DNA from: Bin80 sp965208025
GTDB lineage: Bacteria > Bacteroidota > Rhodothermia > Rhodothermales > Bin80
Assembly: GCA_965208025.1 (NCBI GenBank)
Contig: OZ242302.1
Coordinates: 3,286,001 to 3,350,000, forward strand
Direction: 5' to 3'
Length of the DNA stretch: 64,000 nt
This document shows positions 1 through 7,484 of the stretch, one piece after another. The notes under the pieces were generated by a model. That model was not told where the DNA came from and ran no database searches. It saw only the letters and a program-made list of their open reading frames with translations. How positions within the stretch are numbered: the stretch's first letter is position 1; each line of letters opens with the position of its first letter. The translations under genes and the position numbers were made by a program.

Positions 1-933
1 CTTCAATTGATTCTGCTTCTTTTTGTAGCATTTTTCGCACTCTTTGGGAATGCCTCGGTCCTTTGGAAAGTTGGACGGGGGAACCTGAAACTTGCCGGTG
101 GTGCACTTGCACATGTAGGATTGGGAATTATGGTGATCGGTATCATCGCGTCCTCCGGGTTTAGTCGCCCGATCTCTGATGCCCCCCGGGGGAGTGAGAG
201 GAATAACTTCGTGGTCGAGCAGGGACAACCCGTTCGCGTTGCAGGCTATCAGGTGAATTATGTTGGAACAGAACCTGGAGCGCGCGGACATACTCGTTTT
301 GTGCTGGATTTCACAGACCCTGAAGGACAATCCTTCCGCCTTAAACCGGTTGCCTACGAATCCAATACAGGTCAATGGATCCAGCATCCTGACCTGAAGC
401 CCTACTTTGAAAAAGATATCTTCGTCGCCGTTACACCTCGGGAAATGCTTGATGGAGATACCGTCAATAACGAAATTGATCTACGGAAAGGACAGAGTAC
501 GATCATCGGGGATGGAACCTACCGCGTCACGTTCACGGGCTTTGAGATCGGAGTGGATTTGCCCTCCCTATTGAGCGAAGAAGAGGTAGAACGTACCGAA
601 ATCGCCGTAGGTGCGGTGCTGCAGGTCATGAACTTGAGCACCAATCTGATTGAAGAGATCATGCCTGTATACACCATTCAAACCGACCGTAGTTTGAATC
701 CAATTGGTGCCGCATCTGGTGGGATTCAATTCTATTTTACAAGTATGAATGTGGACACTGGCGAAATTACACTCCTCCTTGATGGAGCGACCACGGCAGA
801 CTATGTTGTTGTCCAAGCACAAGTGAAACCGGCCATCAGTTTGGTGTGGATCGGAATTATTCTGCTGAGTGGGGGCTTTTTCTTGTCTGCCTCTCGGAGA
901 ATGATAGATCTGCGGCGGAGCCTTTCCCTGTAG
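1..933 (+). CDS. ccmF: CcmF/CcsA-type cytochrome c biogenesis protein, C-terminal part (5' end off window)
   Basis: The reading frame is open from the first base, so the true start lies outside the window. The visible 310 residues hold a hydrophobic segment near the start (AHVGLGIMVIGIIASSGF), a long periplasmic-type loop of about 200 residues and a last membrane segment (SLVWIGIILLSGGFFLSA). This arrangement is typical of the C-terminal end of CcmF, the heme lyase subunit that attaches heme to apocytochrome c at the outer face of the inner membrane. The catalytic WWD region would lie upstream and is not visible. The gene converges on the metal permease gene with 11 bp between the stop codons. 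Family assignment is fairly firm; the exact subfamily (CcmF or fused CcsA) is not. Confidence 0.75.
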   Translation, partial: LQLILLLFVAFFALFGNASVLWKVGRGNLKLAGGALAHVGLGIMVIGIIASSGFSRPISDAPRGSERNNFVVEQGQPVRVAGYQVNYVGTEPGARGHTRFVLDFTDPEGQSFRLKPVAYESNTGQWIQHPDLKPYFEKDIFVAVTPREMLDGDTVNNEIDLRKGQSTIIGDGTYRVTFTGFEIGVDLPSLLSEEEVERTEIAVGAVLQVMNLSTNLIEEIMPVYTIQTDRSLNPIGAASGGIQFYFTSMNVDTGEITLLLDGATTADYVVVQAQVKPAISLVWIGIILLSGGFFLSASRRMIDLRRSLSL

Positions 934-944
934 TCCGCGATATT

Positions 945-2057
945 TTAGTCTTCAACTATTGCCTCCTGAGCGAATTCTCTGCCGGTTTTTGTCAACTCCA
1001 GATACTCTCCGACGGCTTGGAGCAAATTCTTTGAAGCGGCTCGAGAAACCACTTCTTTGGCAAAGTCGGTGTCCCAAGCCAAGTGATCCTGTAAATGATC
1101 CATCCGACATTCTCTTTCCGCCTCCGGGGTTTTTTCGTGTTGCAAAAGATGGATCAGTAACATCTTCATGGCAAATTGCCATTTCTGACGCCTTTTTCGC
1201 TCCCAGACGGCGAGTAACCCTTGTTTGGGAGTAACACAGAGCAAGATCGCAAACTGAATCCCGACCATGGTTGCCATACATCCTGCAATTGAGGCATCCA
1301 GGAGGTATGCAGCCCAGTAACCAGTCACGGCCGAAGTCATCCCAAAAAGAACACTCAGGATGAGCATCCTTCCAAGCCGATTGGTCATCAGGTACGCGCT
1401 GGCGGGCGGTCCGACCATAAAGGCAATGACCAGAATGGAACCAACGGCATCAAACGCAGCGACTGCCGTCATCGATACCAGTCCCATGAGCGCATAATGA
1501 AGCGTGACGGGTAAAAATCCCAGGGTTGCACAAAGTGCGCTATCAAATGTAGCAAGCTTCAACTCTTTATAAAACAATAGAATAAATCCTGCACAGAGGA
1601 GTCCTACGATTCCAGTTGCATACAAGGCCTTAGGGCCAAGATCATACCCATTCAATTGGACACGATCAAATGGCACAAATGCCAATTCTCCAAGCAGTAC
1701 GGCATCAGTATCCAGGTGTACATCACCTGCAAAACGTGCAATCAAGATGACCCCGATCGCAAACAGAGTGGAAAACACCAACCCCATCGCAGCATCCTCA
1801 CGAATGAGGTTCGTCCGTTGTAACCGCTCCACCAGATACACGGTTAGAAGTCCAGCGACTGCTCCACCAAGAATCAGAAACGGTGAGGATAAGCTACCTG
1901 TCAGGAAAAATCCAACCACGATTCCAGGCAGAATTGCGTGGCTGATTGCATCACTCATCATCGCCATTCTGCGCAGAACCAGAAATGAACCAGGCAACGC
2001 GCAGGCAGCAGAAACCACAATGGCGACCAACTGGATTTCGAATTGGAACGTGCTCAT
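945..2057 (-). CDS. Mn/Zn/Fe-type ABC transporter permease with cytosolic winged-helix-like tail
   Basis: This is an integral membrane permease of the ZnuB/MntB/TroCD (ABC-3) family that moves a divalent metal across the inner membrane. It starts with hydrophobic helices (LVAIVVSAACALPGSFLVLRR, then SHAILPGIVVGFFL, a family hallmark) and has about 280 residues of membrane core. The last 90 residues are soluble: they run from a basic stretch (WERKRRQKWQF) into helices ending with a wing-like LQAVGEYLELTKTGREFAQE. The core alone is the usual family length, so the tail is an addition. The start overlaps the stop of the preceding permease gene by 4 bp (ATGA), so the two are translationally coupled and probably form a heterodimer. 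The metal is not decided by sequence. Confidence 0.88.
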   Translation of the reverse strand: MSTFQFEIQLVAIVVSAACALPGSFLVLRRMAMMSDAISHAILPGIVVGFFLTGSLSSPFLILGGAVAGLLTVYLVERLQRTNLIREDAAMGLVFSTLFAIGVILIARFAGDVHLDTDAVLLGELAFVPFDRVQLNGYDLGPKALYATGIVGLLCAGFILLFYKELKLATFDSALCATLGFLPVTLHYALMGLVSMTAVAAFDAVGSILVIAFMVGPPASAYLMTNRLGRMLILSVLFGMTSAVTGYWAAYLLDASIAGCMATMVGIQFAILLCVTPKQGLLAVWERKRRQKWQFAMKMLLIHLLQHEKTPEAERECRMDHLQDHLAWDTDFAKEVVSRAASKNLLQAVGEYLELTKTGREFAQEAIVED

Positions 2058-3166
2058 TGGTTACGTTCGCGCAGGAGTTCATTACATTCTTGAACTCCAT
2101 CCGGGGTCAAGGCCCACATGCCATTGGAATGCATCCGGACTAATCCTTTCCCTTCCAATGTCCGTAAATGTCTGCGGGGAGAACCGGAATAAGGTCGGAT
2201 CACCTGAAGAGCAGTTTCCTTGTGAGGATATTCATAGGAATCATGCGATTTAGCCAACTCAAATAGGTCAAGCAACAGGGCCTCACTTTTGAGCTTCTGA
2301 TTCTGTATTCCTTGGCGAACACGCTGCCAGATGATCCCTCGCTTGGGTGCAAAAAGCATGGAAACCACAACAAGACTGGCAGCACACACTACAATTGTTG
2401 GACCCGTAGGTAAGTTGGAGGTGGATACGCTCAGCAGTGACCCAGCTATGCCGGAAAGTGAACCCAGCATCATTGCAATCAACATCATTACCCCAAAATG
2501 ATTGGTCCACTGACGGGCGGCAGCGGCTGGAGCAATAATCATTGCACTCATCAGAACGACACCAACGGTTTGCAGTCCGATCACGATCGCTACAACAAGG
2601 AGCGTAGTTAAGCCCAAGTCCAATCTCCGAACGGGTAGCTCGAGGCTATGGGCAAACTCTGAATCAAATGCGAGTAGCTTGAATTCTTTCCAGAACAGTA
2701 TTAGAATCACGAATGCCAGCCCTCCCAAAACTGCCATCGTGATCACATCCTGAGCGATCAGTGACGCAGCTTGACCGAATAGAAACGAATCCAGTCCGGC
2801 CTGATTGGCATTCGGAAATTTCTGAATGAACGTCAGCAGTACTAAGCCTGCACCAAAAAATACAGATAGGACAAGCCCTAATGCACTATCATACTTGACT
2901 CGTGTGCTCGCAACCACAAACAAGACTACGGCGGTTGCCAACCATCCTGTAAGCCCTGCCCCAACCATCAAGATCAGAGATGCTTTACTGCCAGTGAGTA
3001 GAAAAGCAAGTCCGATCCCTGGCAGTGCAGCATGAGATACCGCATCACCCAATAAACTTTGCTGTCGGAGGACGGCAAATGTGCCCAGTGCACCACTCAC
3101 TGCCCCCAAGATTGCAGTACCAAGAGTGACCATTCGTAGGGTGTAGTCATCAAAAAACTGCTCCAT
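2054..3166 (-). CDS. Mn/Zn/Fe-type ABC transporter permease with C-terminal winged helix
   Basis: Second ABC-3 family permease of the metal importer, paralogous to the next gene in the operon. The membrane core contains the family motif SLLGDAVSHAALPGIGLAFLL. After the core (about residue 280) comes a soluble tail of about 90 residues that reads as a winged helix-turn-helix: LLDLFELAKSHDS, then SPRRHLRTLEGKGLVRM, then WALTPDGVQE. Such tails resemble the N-terminal DNA-binding part of DtxR-family regulators, as in the chlamydial YtgCR permease-repressor fusion. Whether this tail binds DNA is unknown. It follows the ATPase gene with 2 bp between and overlaps the next permease by 4 bp. Confidence 0.88.
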   Translation of the reverse strand: MEQFFDDYTLRMVTLGTAILGAVSGALGTFAVLRQQSLLGDAVSHAALPGIGLAFLLTGSKASLILMVGAGLTGWLATAVVLFVVASTRVKYDSALGLVLSVFFGAGLVLLTFIQKFPNANQAGLDSFLFGQAASLIAQDVITMAVLGGLAFVILILFWKEFKLLAFDSEFAHSLELPVRRLDLGLTTLLVVAIVIGLQTVGVVLMSAMIIAPAAAARQWTNHFGVMMLIAMMLGSLSGIAGSLLSVSTSNLPTGPTIVVCAASLVVVSMLFAPKRGIIWQRVRQGIQNQKLKSEALLLDLFELAKSHDSYEYPHKETALQVIRPYSGSPRRHLRTLEGKGLVRMHSNGMWALTPDGVQECNELLRERNQ

Positions 3167-3168
3167 GA

Positions 3169-3903
3169 CTATACCTGATCTTTGATGATTGCTATTCGTC
3201 CTCCGTAGGTAAGTCCAAGGTTGGTATCGGTGAACACCTCTGTAACCGGTCCACTGGCAATTCGACGAATATTCAGAAGTAAGACTTCATCAAAGTAGGA
3301 AGTTACCGTCTGCAGATCATGGTGTACGGTAAGTACCGTTTTCCCAGATGTGCGGAGGGTTTGAAGAAGGTCAATGATGGCGTGCTCAGTGATCGCATCT
3401 ACACCTTGAAGAGGTTCATCCATGAGATAAATTTGAGCATCCTGAACCAGAGCTCTCGCCAGAAATACACGCTGCTGTTGGCCTCCTGAGAGTTGGCTGA
3501 TCTGCCGGTGAGCCAACTCATGCATATCAACTTGTTCAAGAGCAGACATAGCCACAGAGCGCTCATGTCTCCCAGGTCTACGAATCCAACCCAGTTGGCC
3601 ATACAAGCCCATTAAGACAACATCCAGTACGCTAGTGGGAAAATCCCAATCTACGGTACCTCGCTGAGGAACATATCCAACATTAGAAGCGACAGATTGA
3701 TACGGCTGACCGAGGATCCGAATCTGTCCAGCTGCAGGATTGATCAGCCCCAGAATCGCCTTGATCAGTGTTGTCTTTCCAGCCCCATTGGGGCCAACGA
3801 CAGCCATTAATACTCCGGAGGCCACATCTAAATCTATGTCCCAAAGGACAGGCTTTTCCTGATAGGCAACGGTCAGATCTCGTACTTCAACTGCGTTGAC
3901 CAT
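3169..3903 (-). CDS. Metal ABC transporter ATP-binding protein
   Basis: Cytosolic ATPase of the metal importer. It has Walker A GPNGAGKTT, the signature LSGGQQQR and Walker B IYLMDEPLQGVD, followed by the switch histidine in VLTVHHDL. The 244-residue length is normal for ZnuC/MntB-type ATPases. I chose the internal ATG (MVNAVEVRDLTVAY) because it gives the usual N-terminus; an in-frame start 27 bases upstream would add nine residues. The gene overlaps the end of the binding-protein gene by 17 bp, consistent with coupled translation. Aspartate-glutamate catalytic residues are intact. Confidence 0.92.
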   Translation of the reverse strand: MVNAVEVRDLTVAYQEKPVLWDIDLDVASGVLMAVVGPNGAGKTTLIKAILGLINPAAGQIRILGQPYQSVASNVGYVPQRGTVDWDFPTSVLDVVLMGLYGQLGWIRRPGRHERSVAMSALEQVDMHELAHRQISQLSGGQQQRVFLARALVQDAQIYLMDEPLQGVDAITEHAIIDLLQTLRTSGKTVLTVHHDLQTVTSYFDEVLLLNIRRIASGPVTEVFTDTNLGLTYGGRIAIIKDQV

Positions 3904-4831
3904 TGAAGAGCGCATTGACGATTGTATCAATATTGTATTGGACCATCTTTAAGTATGTGTCCGCTTCGGAGCCTGGTCCACCCAATGCATCTCCATACAA
4001 TGTACCCCCAACACGCACTTCAAAGCCTTTTGCCTTGACAGCTTCCTGCACCGCTTCAATCCCTCTCGGAGATATGGACGACTCTACAAATATTGCTGGA
4101 ATTTCTCGTTCAACTACAAGCGCTGCCAAGCCCTGAACATCTCCAGCACCCGATTCCAAAGCTGTTGAAATACCTTGCAGCCCCTCTACCTCAAAACCAT
4201 ATGCTTTCCCAAAGTATCCAAATGCATCATGGGATGTGATGAGCACTCGTTTCGCTTCGGGGACTTCGCTTGCTTTCTGAGCCACATAGGCATCTAACTC
4301 CATGAGTTTCTCTTCGTACGTGGCAGCACCGGAGGTAAAGATTGTTTGTCTATTGGGATCAAGCGTACCAAGTGCAGTTGCGATAGCATACCCCGCCTTT
4401 GCCCATAACAAGGGATCAAACCAGATATGGGGATCATGATTGCCCTGAAATAATTCTGATGAAATTAATAAGCTGTCCAAGATACTCACCTCGGCAACCG
4501 CAATGATGGAGATCTCATCCTCTTGCATGCCCTCAAAAACATCTCCCATTTTGCCCTCCAAATGGAGGCCATTGTAGACAATCAGATCAGCTTCTTTCAT
4601 CTTTGACACATCCCGAGCACTTGCCTTGTAGAGATGAGGATCTACCCCCGGCCCCATGAGCGATTCAACCACAACCTCCGTACCACCCACCGCATGAACC
4701 AGATCTGCAACAATACTTGTCGTGGCAGTCACCCGAATTGGACGTTCCGTGATTGGGAGATCAACTTGATCTGTGGATGTACAAGAAGCAAGTATAGAAA
4801 GCCCGATAAGAAATACTATGAATCCACGCAT
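3887..4831 (-). CDS. Metal ABC transporter substrate-binding lipoprotein (ZnuA/TroA/MntA family)
   Basis: Periplasmic, membrane-anchored metal receptor of cluster A-I. The signal peptide ends in the lipobox LASC (cysteine about 17 residues in). Family metal ligands are visible: His in GVDPHLYKAS, His in NHDPHIWFDPLLW, a further H in TSHDAFGYFG, and a late Asp in the C-terminal lobe. The 314-residue length is standard. ATG at 4831 was preferred over an in-frame TTG nine bases upstream because it gives a compact lipoprotein signal. The short loop NHDPH rather than a long His-rich loop favours Mn/Fe over Zn, but this is weak evidence. First gene of the four-gene operon, with a candidate operator just upstream. 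Confidence 0.9.
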   Translation of the reverse strand: MRGFIVFLIGLSILASCTSTDQVDLPITERPIRVTATTSIVADLVHAVGGTEVVVESLMGPGVDPHLYKASARDVSKMKEADLIVYNGLHLEGKMGDVFEGMQEDEISIIAVAEVSILDSLLISSELFQGNHDPHIWFDPLLWAKAGYAIATALGTLDPNRQTIFTSGAATYEEKLMELDAYVAQKASEVPEAKRVLITSHDAFGYFGKAYGFEVEGLQGISTALESGAGDVQGLAALVVEREIPAIFVESSISPRGIEAVQEAVKAKGFEVRVGGTLYGDALGGPGSEADTYLKMVQYNIDTIVNALFNGQRS

Positions 4832-4833
4832 CC

Positions 4834-4866
4834 TATGCAAAATTTAGTCTTGCCTAAAACTGCATA
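4834..4866. promoter_or_regulatory. Inverted repeat upstream of metal transporter, candidate DtxR/MntR operator
   Basis: A dyad lies directly before the binding-protein start: outer arms TATGCA (4834-4839) and TGCATA (4861-4866), inner arms TTTAG (4843-4847) and CTAAA (4854-4858). The inner TTTAG-N6-CTAAA core resembles the TTAGG/CCTAA half-sites bound by DtxR-family repressors. A DtxR/MntR-like regulator is encoded at 12998-13642. The symmetry is seen in the sequence; the regulator-site link is inference. Confidence 0.45.
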
Positions 4867-5189
4867 ACCGCTGATCTGTTGCGTTTCAATCCCCCATTCA
4901 TGAATCACTGATTGGATATCCTACTCCAATTAATACTCAACTCCCAATTTGGGCATTCTAACCACAGGAACAATTATTTTCAGCCACGCAGAACCTTGGA
5001 GTACGACGACCATCAGGACAACTTCGAATGGTCACATGTTGAACAAGGAGTGATTTCTGGATCAATTGATTGCCAGAGACCATACGTCATGTGGTTGGAG
5101 GTCTCCGAAGAGTTTGGCAGAAGAATGGGTATGCAGGGATCCCCTACTCCATGGCAACGGGAATCATTTGAAAAGTACTTGCTAATGAA
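4867..5189. other. Intergenic region between arsS and the metal transporter operon
   Basis: No convincing gene. A plus-strand open frame of 109 codons (4912-5241) runs through it and overlaps the end of arsS in antisense. Its second half has a natural-looking composition but no family I recognise, so it is left out as a gene. The region must hold the promoter of the metal transporter. Confidence 0.5.
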
Positions 5190-6284
5190 CTATGTGATTG
5201 CTCCGCCGCAGCTACTCCCTGCCCCGGCGGTACATCCGTAACAATGTCGTGCTGTCCGAATAGCATGATCCTGCCAGATGGCAAGATCAAAGTCTTGAAC
5301 ATGGGGGCTCGGAATCTCCATGTGCAGATCAAGCTGCTGGTTAAAATCACAATCATATAAATACCCATCCCATCCAATCGAAAGCGTATTCCTGCACATG
5401 AGCCCTGCAATGGTGGATGGATTGAATGCCTGTAACAGCCTGTTCAGGTAAAGCTCCACTTGACCAGTTTCCATGAGCCACTCCAGGTATCGTGAGATTG
5501 GTAGATTGTTCAAGGTCAGTAGTTGATCAAAATGGACGTCATGGTTTCGCATCAATGCTGCCTTCCACTCACTTTCAAGCGATTCTTGATTTCCCGAAAG
5601 GAATGCGCCAACGGGGTTTGTAACAATGACCAGTCTGCGGTCAGGATCTCCTTGTCCATATCCGACTTGATTCAGGCGCTGTAATGCCTCAATAGATTTT
5701 CGATAGGTCCCCTGTCCACGCTGGGCATCGGTACTCATTTTTCTGTAATGAGGTAACGAACAGACAACTTCCACTCCCCGCTCAGCAAACCATTCTGGGA
5801 GGTACTGGTACCTGCGCGTTAGCAGGATCGTAAGGTTGCAACGATCCATCACTCGGAGCCCTCTCTGAATACATTGATCTACAAGATATTCAAAGTTCGG
5901 ATTGAGTTCAGGCGCTCCACCTGTGAGATCAACCACTCGGACTCCTGTTTCCTCAATGACGCGCAGACAGGCATCCACAGTTTCTCGATCCATATTTTCA
6001 TGGATTCGATCGGGACCAGCATCCACATGACAATGTCGGCAAGTCATATTGCATAGCTTGCCAAGATTGATCTGTACAATCTCTAAATTGGACGGTTTGA
6101 TTCGTGGCCATCCACTGGAGGCTAAATCAAGTTCAAACTGGCCGCTATTCGTAGGCCCACCCGAGATATGAGCCGAACCCAGAACTTTGAGTTGTTCGAT
6201 CGGGTGCGCCAACGGGACAACCCGAGAAGAGAGGGAGGTCGTAGCTCTGGGACTCAGAGGAAGCGTCTCAAGCATGATTCTCAA
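5190..6284 (-). CDS. arsS: Arsenosugar biosynthesis radical SAM protein ArsS
   Basis: Radical SAM enzyme with the cluster motif CNMTCRHCHVDAGP around residue 80 and the GGAPE SAM-binding segment (VDLTGGAPELNPNFEYL). The C-terminal half is the Cys-rich domain of the ArsS family, with CRNTLSIGWDGYLYDCDFNQQ and the terminal CYGCTAGAGSSCGGA. Members of this family add the SAM-derived adenosyl/ribosyl group to dimethylated arsenic in arsenosugar synthesis. Length of 364 residues is close to full family size. It is the third gene of an arsM, AhpD-like, arsS set, with 21 bp to the gene before it. Some relatives are selenoproteins at the C-terminal motif; this one uses ordinary Cys codons. Confidence 0.85.
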   Translation of the reverse strand: MRIMLETLPLSPRATTSLSSRVVPLAHPIEQLKVLGSAHISGGPTNSGQFELDLASSGWPRIKPSNLEIVQINLGKLCNMTCRHCHVDAGPDRIHENMDRETVDACLRVIEETGVRVVDLTGGAPELNPNFEYLVDQCIQRGLRVMDRCNLTILLTRRYQYLPEWFAERGVEVVCSLPHYRKMSTDAQRGQGTYRKSIEALQRLNQVGYGQGDPDRRLVIVTNPVGAFLSGNQESLESEWKAALMRNHDVHFDQLLTLNNLPISRYLEWLMETGQVELYLNRLLQAFNPSTIAGLMCRNTLSIGWDGYLYDCDFNQQLDLHMEIPSPHVQDFDLAIWQDHAIRTARHCYGCTAGAGSSCGGAIT

Positions 6285-6305
6285 CAGATGGGTTGCAGGA
6301 GATGA

Positions 6306-6638
6306 TCACATCGTCAAGCGCTTCACCTGATCAAGCATCTGTACCCCATGTACCAGAGAGGCACCACCTCGAATAGCCGTGGCAACATGGATAGCCTCTG
6401 TCATCTGTTCAAGGTCCGAACCAGATTCAAGACATGCAGTGGTATAGGCATCAATACAATAGGGACATTGAACCGTACTGGCAACTGCCAAGGCAATTAA
6501 TGCTTTTTCCCGTTCGGTTAGTGCACCCTCTGCAAATACCTGATTGTAATACCCAAAAAAGGAGTCAGCCAACTCCTGATTTCCCTCAGCAATTTCTCCA
6601 AACCGAGGTAAATGAGAACGATCATAATAATGCTCCAT
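6306..6638 (-). CDS. Arsenosugar-cluster AhpD/carboxymuconolactone-decarboxylase-like protein
   Basis: Small (110 residues) all-helical AhpD-like protein with the redox motif CPYCIDAYT, followed by the usual helix ending IRGGASLVHGVQ. CxxC AhpD-like proteins act as peroxidases or disulfide reductases. Proteins of this subtype are regularly found beside arsS and are annotated as arsenosugar-biosynthesis-associated peroxidase-like. The gene lies 26 bp after arsM and 21 bp before arsS, so one transcript is likely. A direct role in arsenic chemistry is inferred only from this neighbourhood. Confidence 0.82.
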   Translation of the reverse strand: MEHYYDRSHLPRFGEIAEGNQELADSFFGYYNQVFAEGALTEREKALIALAVASTVQCPYCIDAYTTACLESGSDLEQMTEAIHVATAIRGGASLVHGVQMLDQVKRLTM

Positions 6639-6664
6639 GCTAATGGGAAGATTGTTAGAGATGA

Positions 6665-7396
6665 TTAGGGTTTCCTGATGGCGCTAAATGTCAGACTTGC
6701 AAAGCCATCATGTTCGTCAACAACTTGTAGAAAACGCATATCCAATAAGTCTGGTGTCTTGAACTCAGCTTCGGAGACCATTAAAAAGAAATCGCTCATG
6801 TTTGGCGCTCCGTTGATGCATCCAACATGTTGTTCAAGAACACTGCGAACGTCCGGAGGTAAGTCCACCAGCGTCATCACATCTGAGATAACCATCCTGC
6901 CTCCTGGACGTAGGACTCTGGCGATTTCAGAGATGGCTTTCTTTTTATCTGGTACAAGGTTCAGGGTGCAATTACTGATAACCACATCTACCGAACTATC
7001 TTCAATCGGGAGATCCTCTATATCCCCTTTCAGAAAGGTAACATTCGAAATTCCAGCCGCATTCGCATTTTCAGTTGCTTTTGCGACCATAGTTGGAGTG
7101 ATATCCACACCAATCACCTTACCTGTATCCCCCACAAGCGGCGACGCAATCAGAGCATCCAGTCCAGCCCCAGATCCAAGATCAAGGACCGTTTCGCCGA
7201 GTTGTAGTTCGGCATGGTCAACTGGGGTACCACACCCAAGGCCTAAGTCAGCGTCCGAGCAGTAGCCTGTTTGATTGCCGTATGCGTTTTTGTCAATCAT
7301 ACAGTACCCGGACTCTTGCATCCCGCGAGCGATTGCATCATACTTTTCACGCACATCGTCTTTTACCGTACGCTCAGATTCGTTAGGTTCAAACAT
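6665..7396 (-). CDS. arsM: Arsenite methyltransferase, arsenosugar type
   Basis: Class I SAM-dependent methyltransferase with motif I VLDLGSGAGLDALIAS, motif II GVDITPTMV and the post-motif TFLKGDIEDLPI. Cysteines in the places used by ArsM to hold As(III) are present: YC near residue 31, the LGLGCGTP cysteine, ISNCTLNLVPD and HVGCINGAP. At 243 residues it is shorter than stand-alone detoxifying ArsM and fits the form linked to arsS. It probably makes the methylated arsenicals used by ArsS. There is no arsR-like regulator in the cluster. The promoter should lie in the 88 bp between this start and the end of the ABC exporter gene. Confidence 0.85.
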   Translation of the reverse strand: MFEPNESERTVKDDVREKYDAIARGMQESGYCMIDKNAYGNQTGYCSDADLGLGCGTPVDHAELQLGETVLDLGSGAGLDALIASPLVGDTGKVIGVDITPTMVAKATENANAAGISNVTFLKGDIEDLPIEDSSVDVVISNCTLNLVPDKKKAISEIARVLRPGGRMVISDVMTLVDLPPDVRSVLEQHVGCINGAPNMSDFFLMVSEAEFKTPDLLDMRFLQVVDEHDGFASLTFSAIRKP

Positions 7397-7484
7397 TGTA
7401 GTTGATTAGTTGGTGCATGCTATACCCTATTTCTGTAATGGTGTTCAGAGGGAGTTGAGTTCGGTGACGAAGTATACGAATCCA

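Noticed and set aside
4912..5241. 109-codon plus-strand frame between arsS and the metal transporter
   Set aside because: It overlaps arsS in antisense and shows no motif or family I know; kept as a note only.
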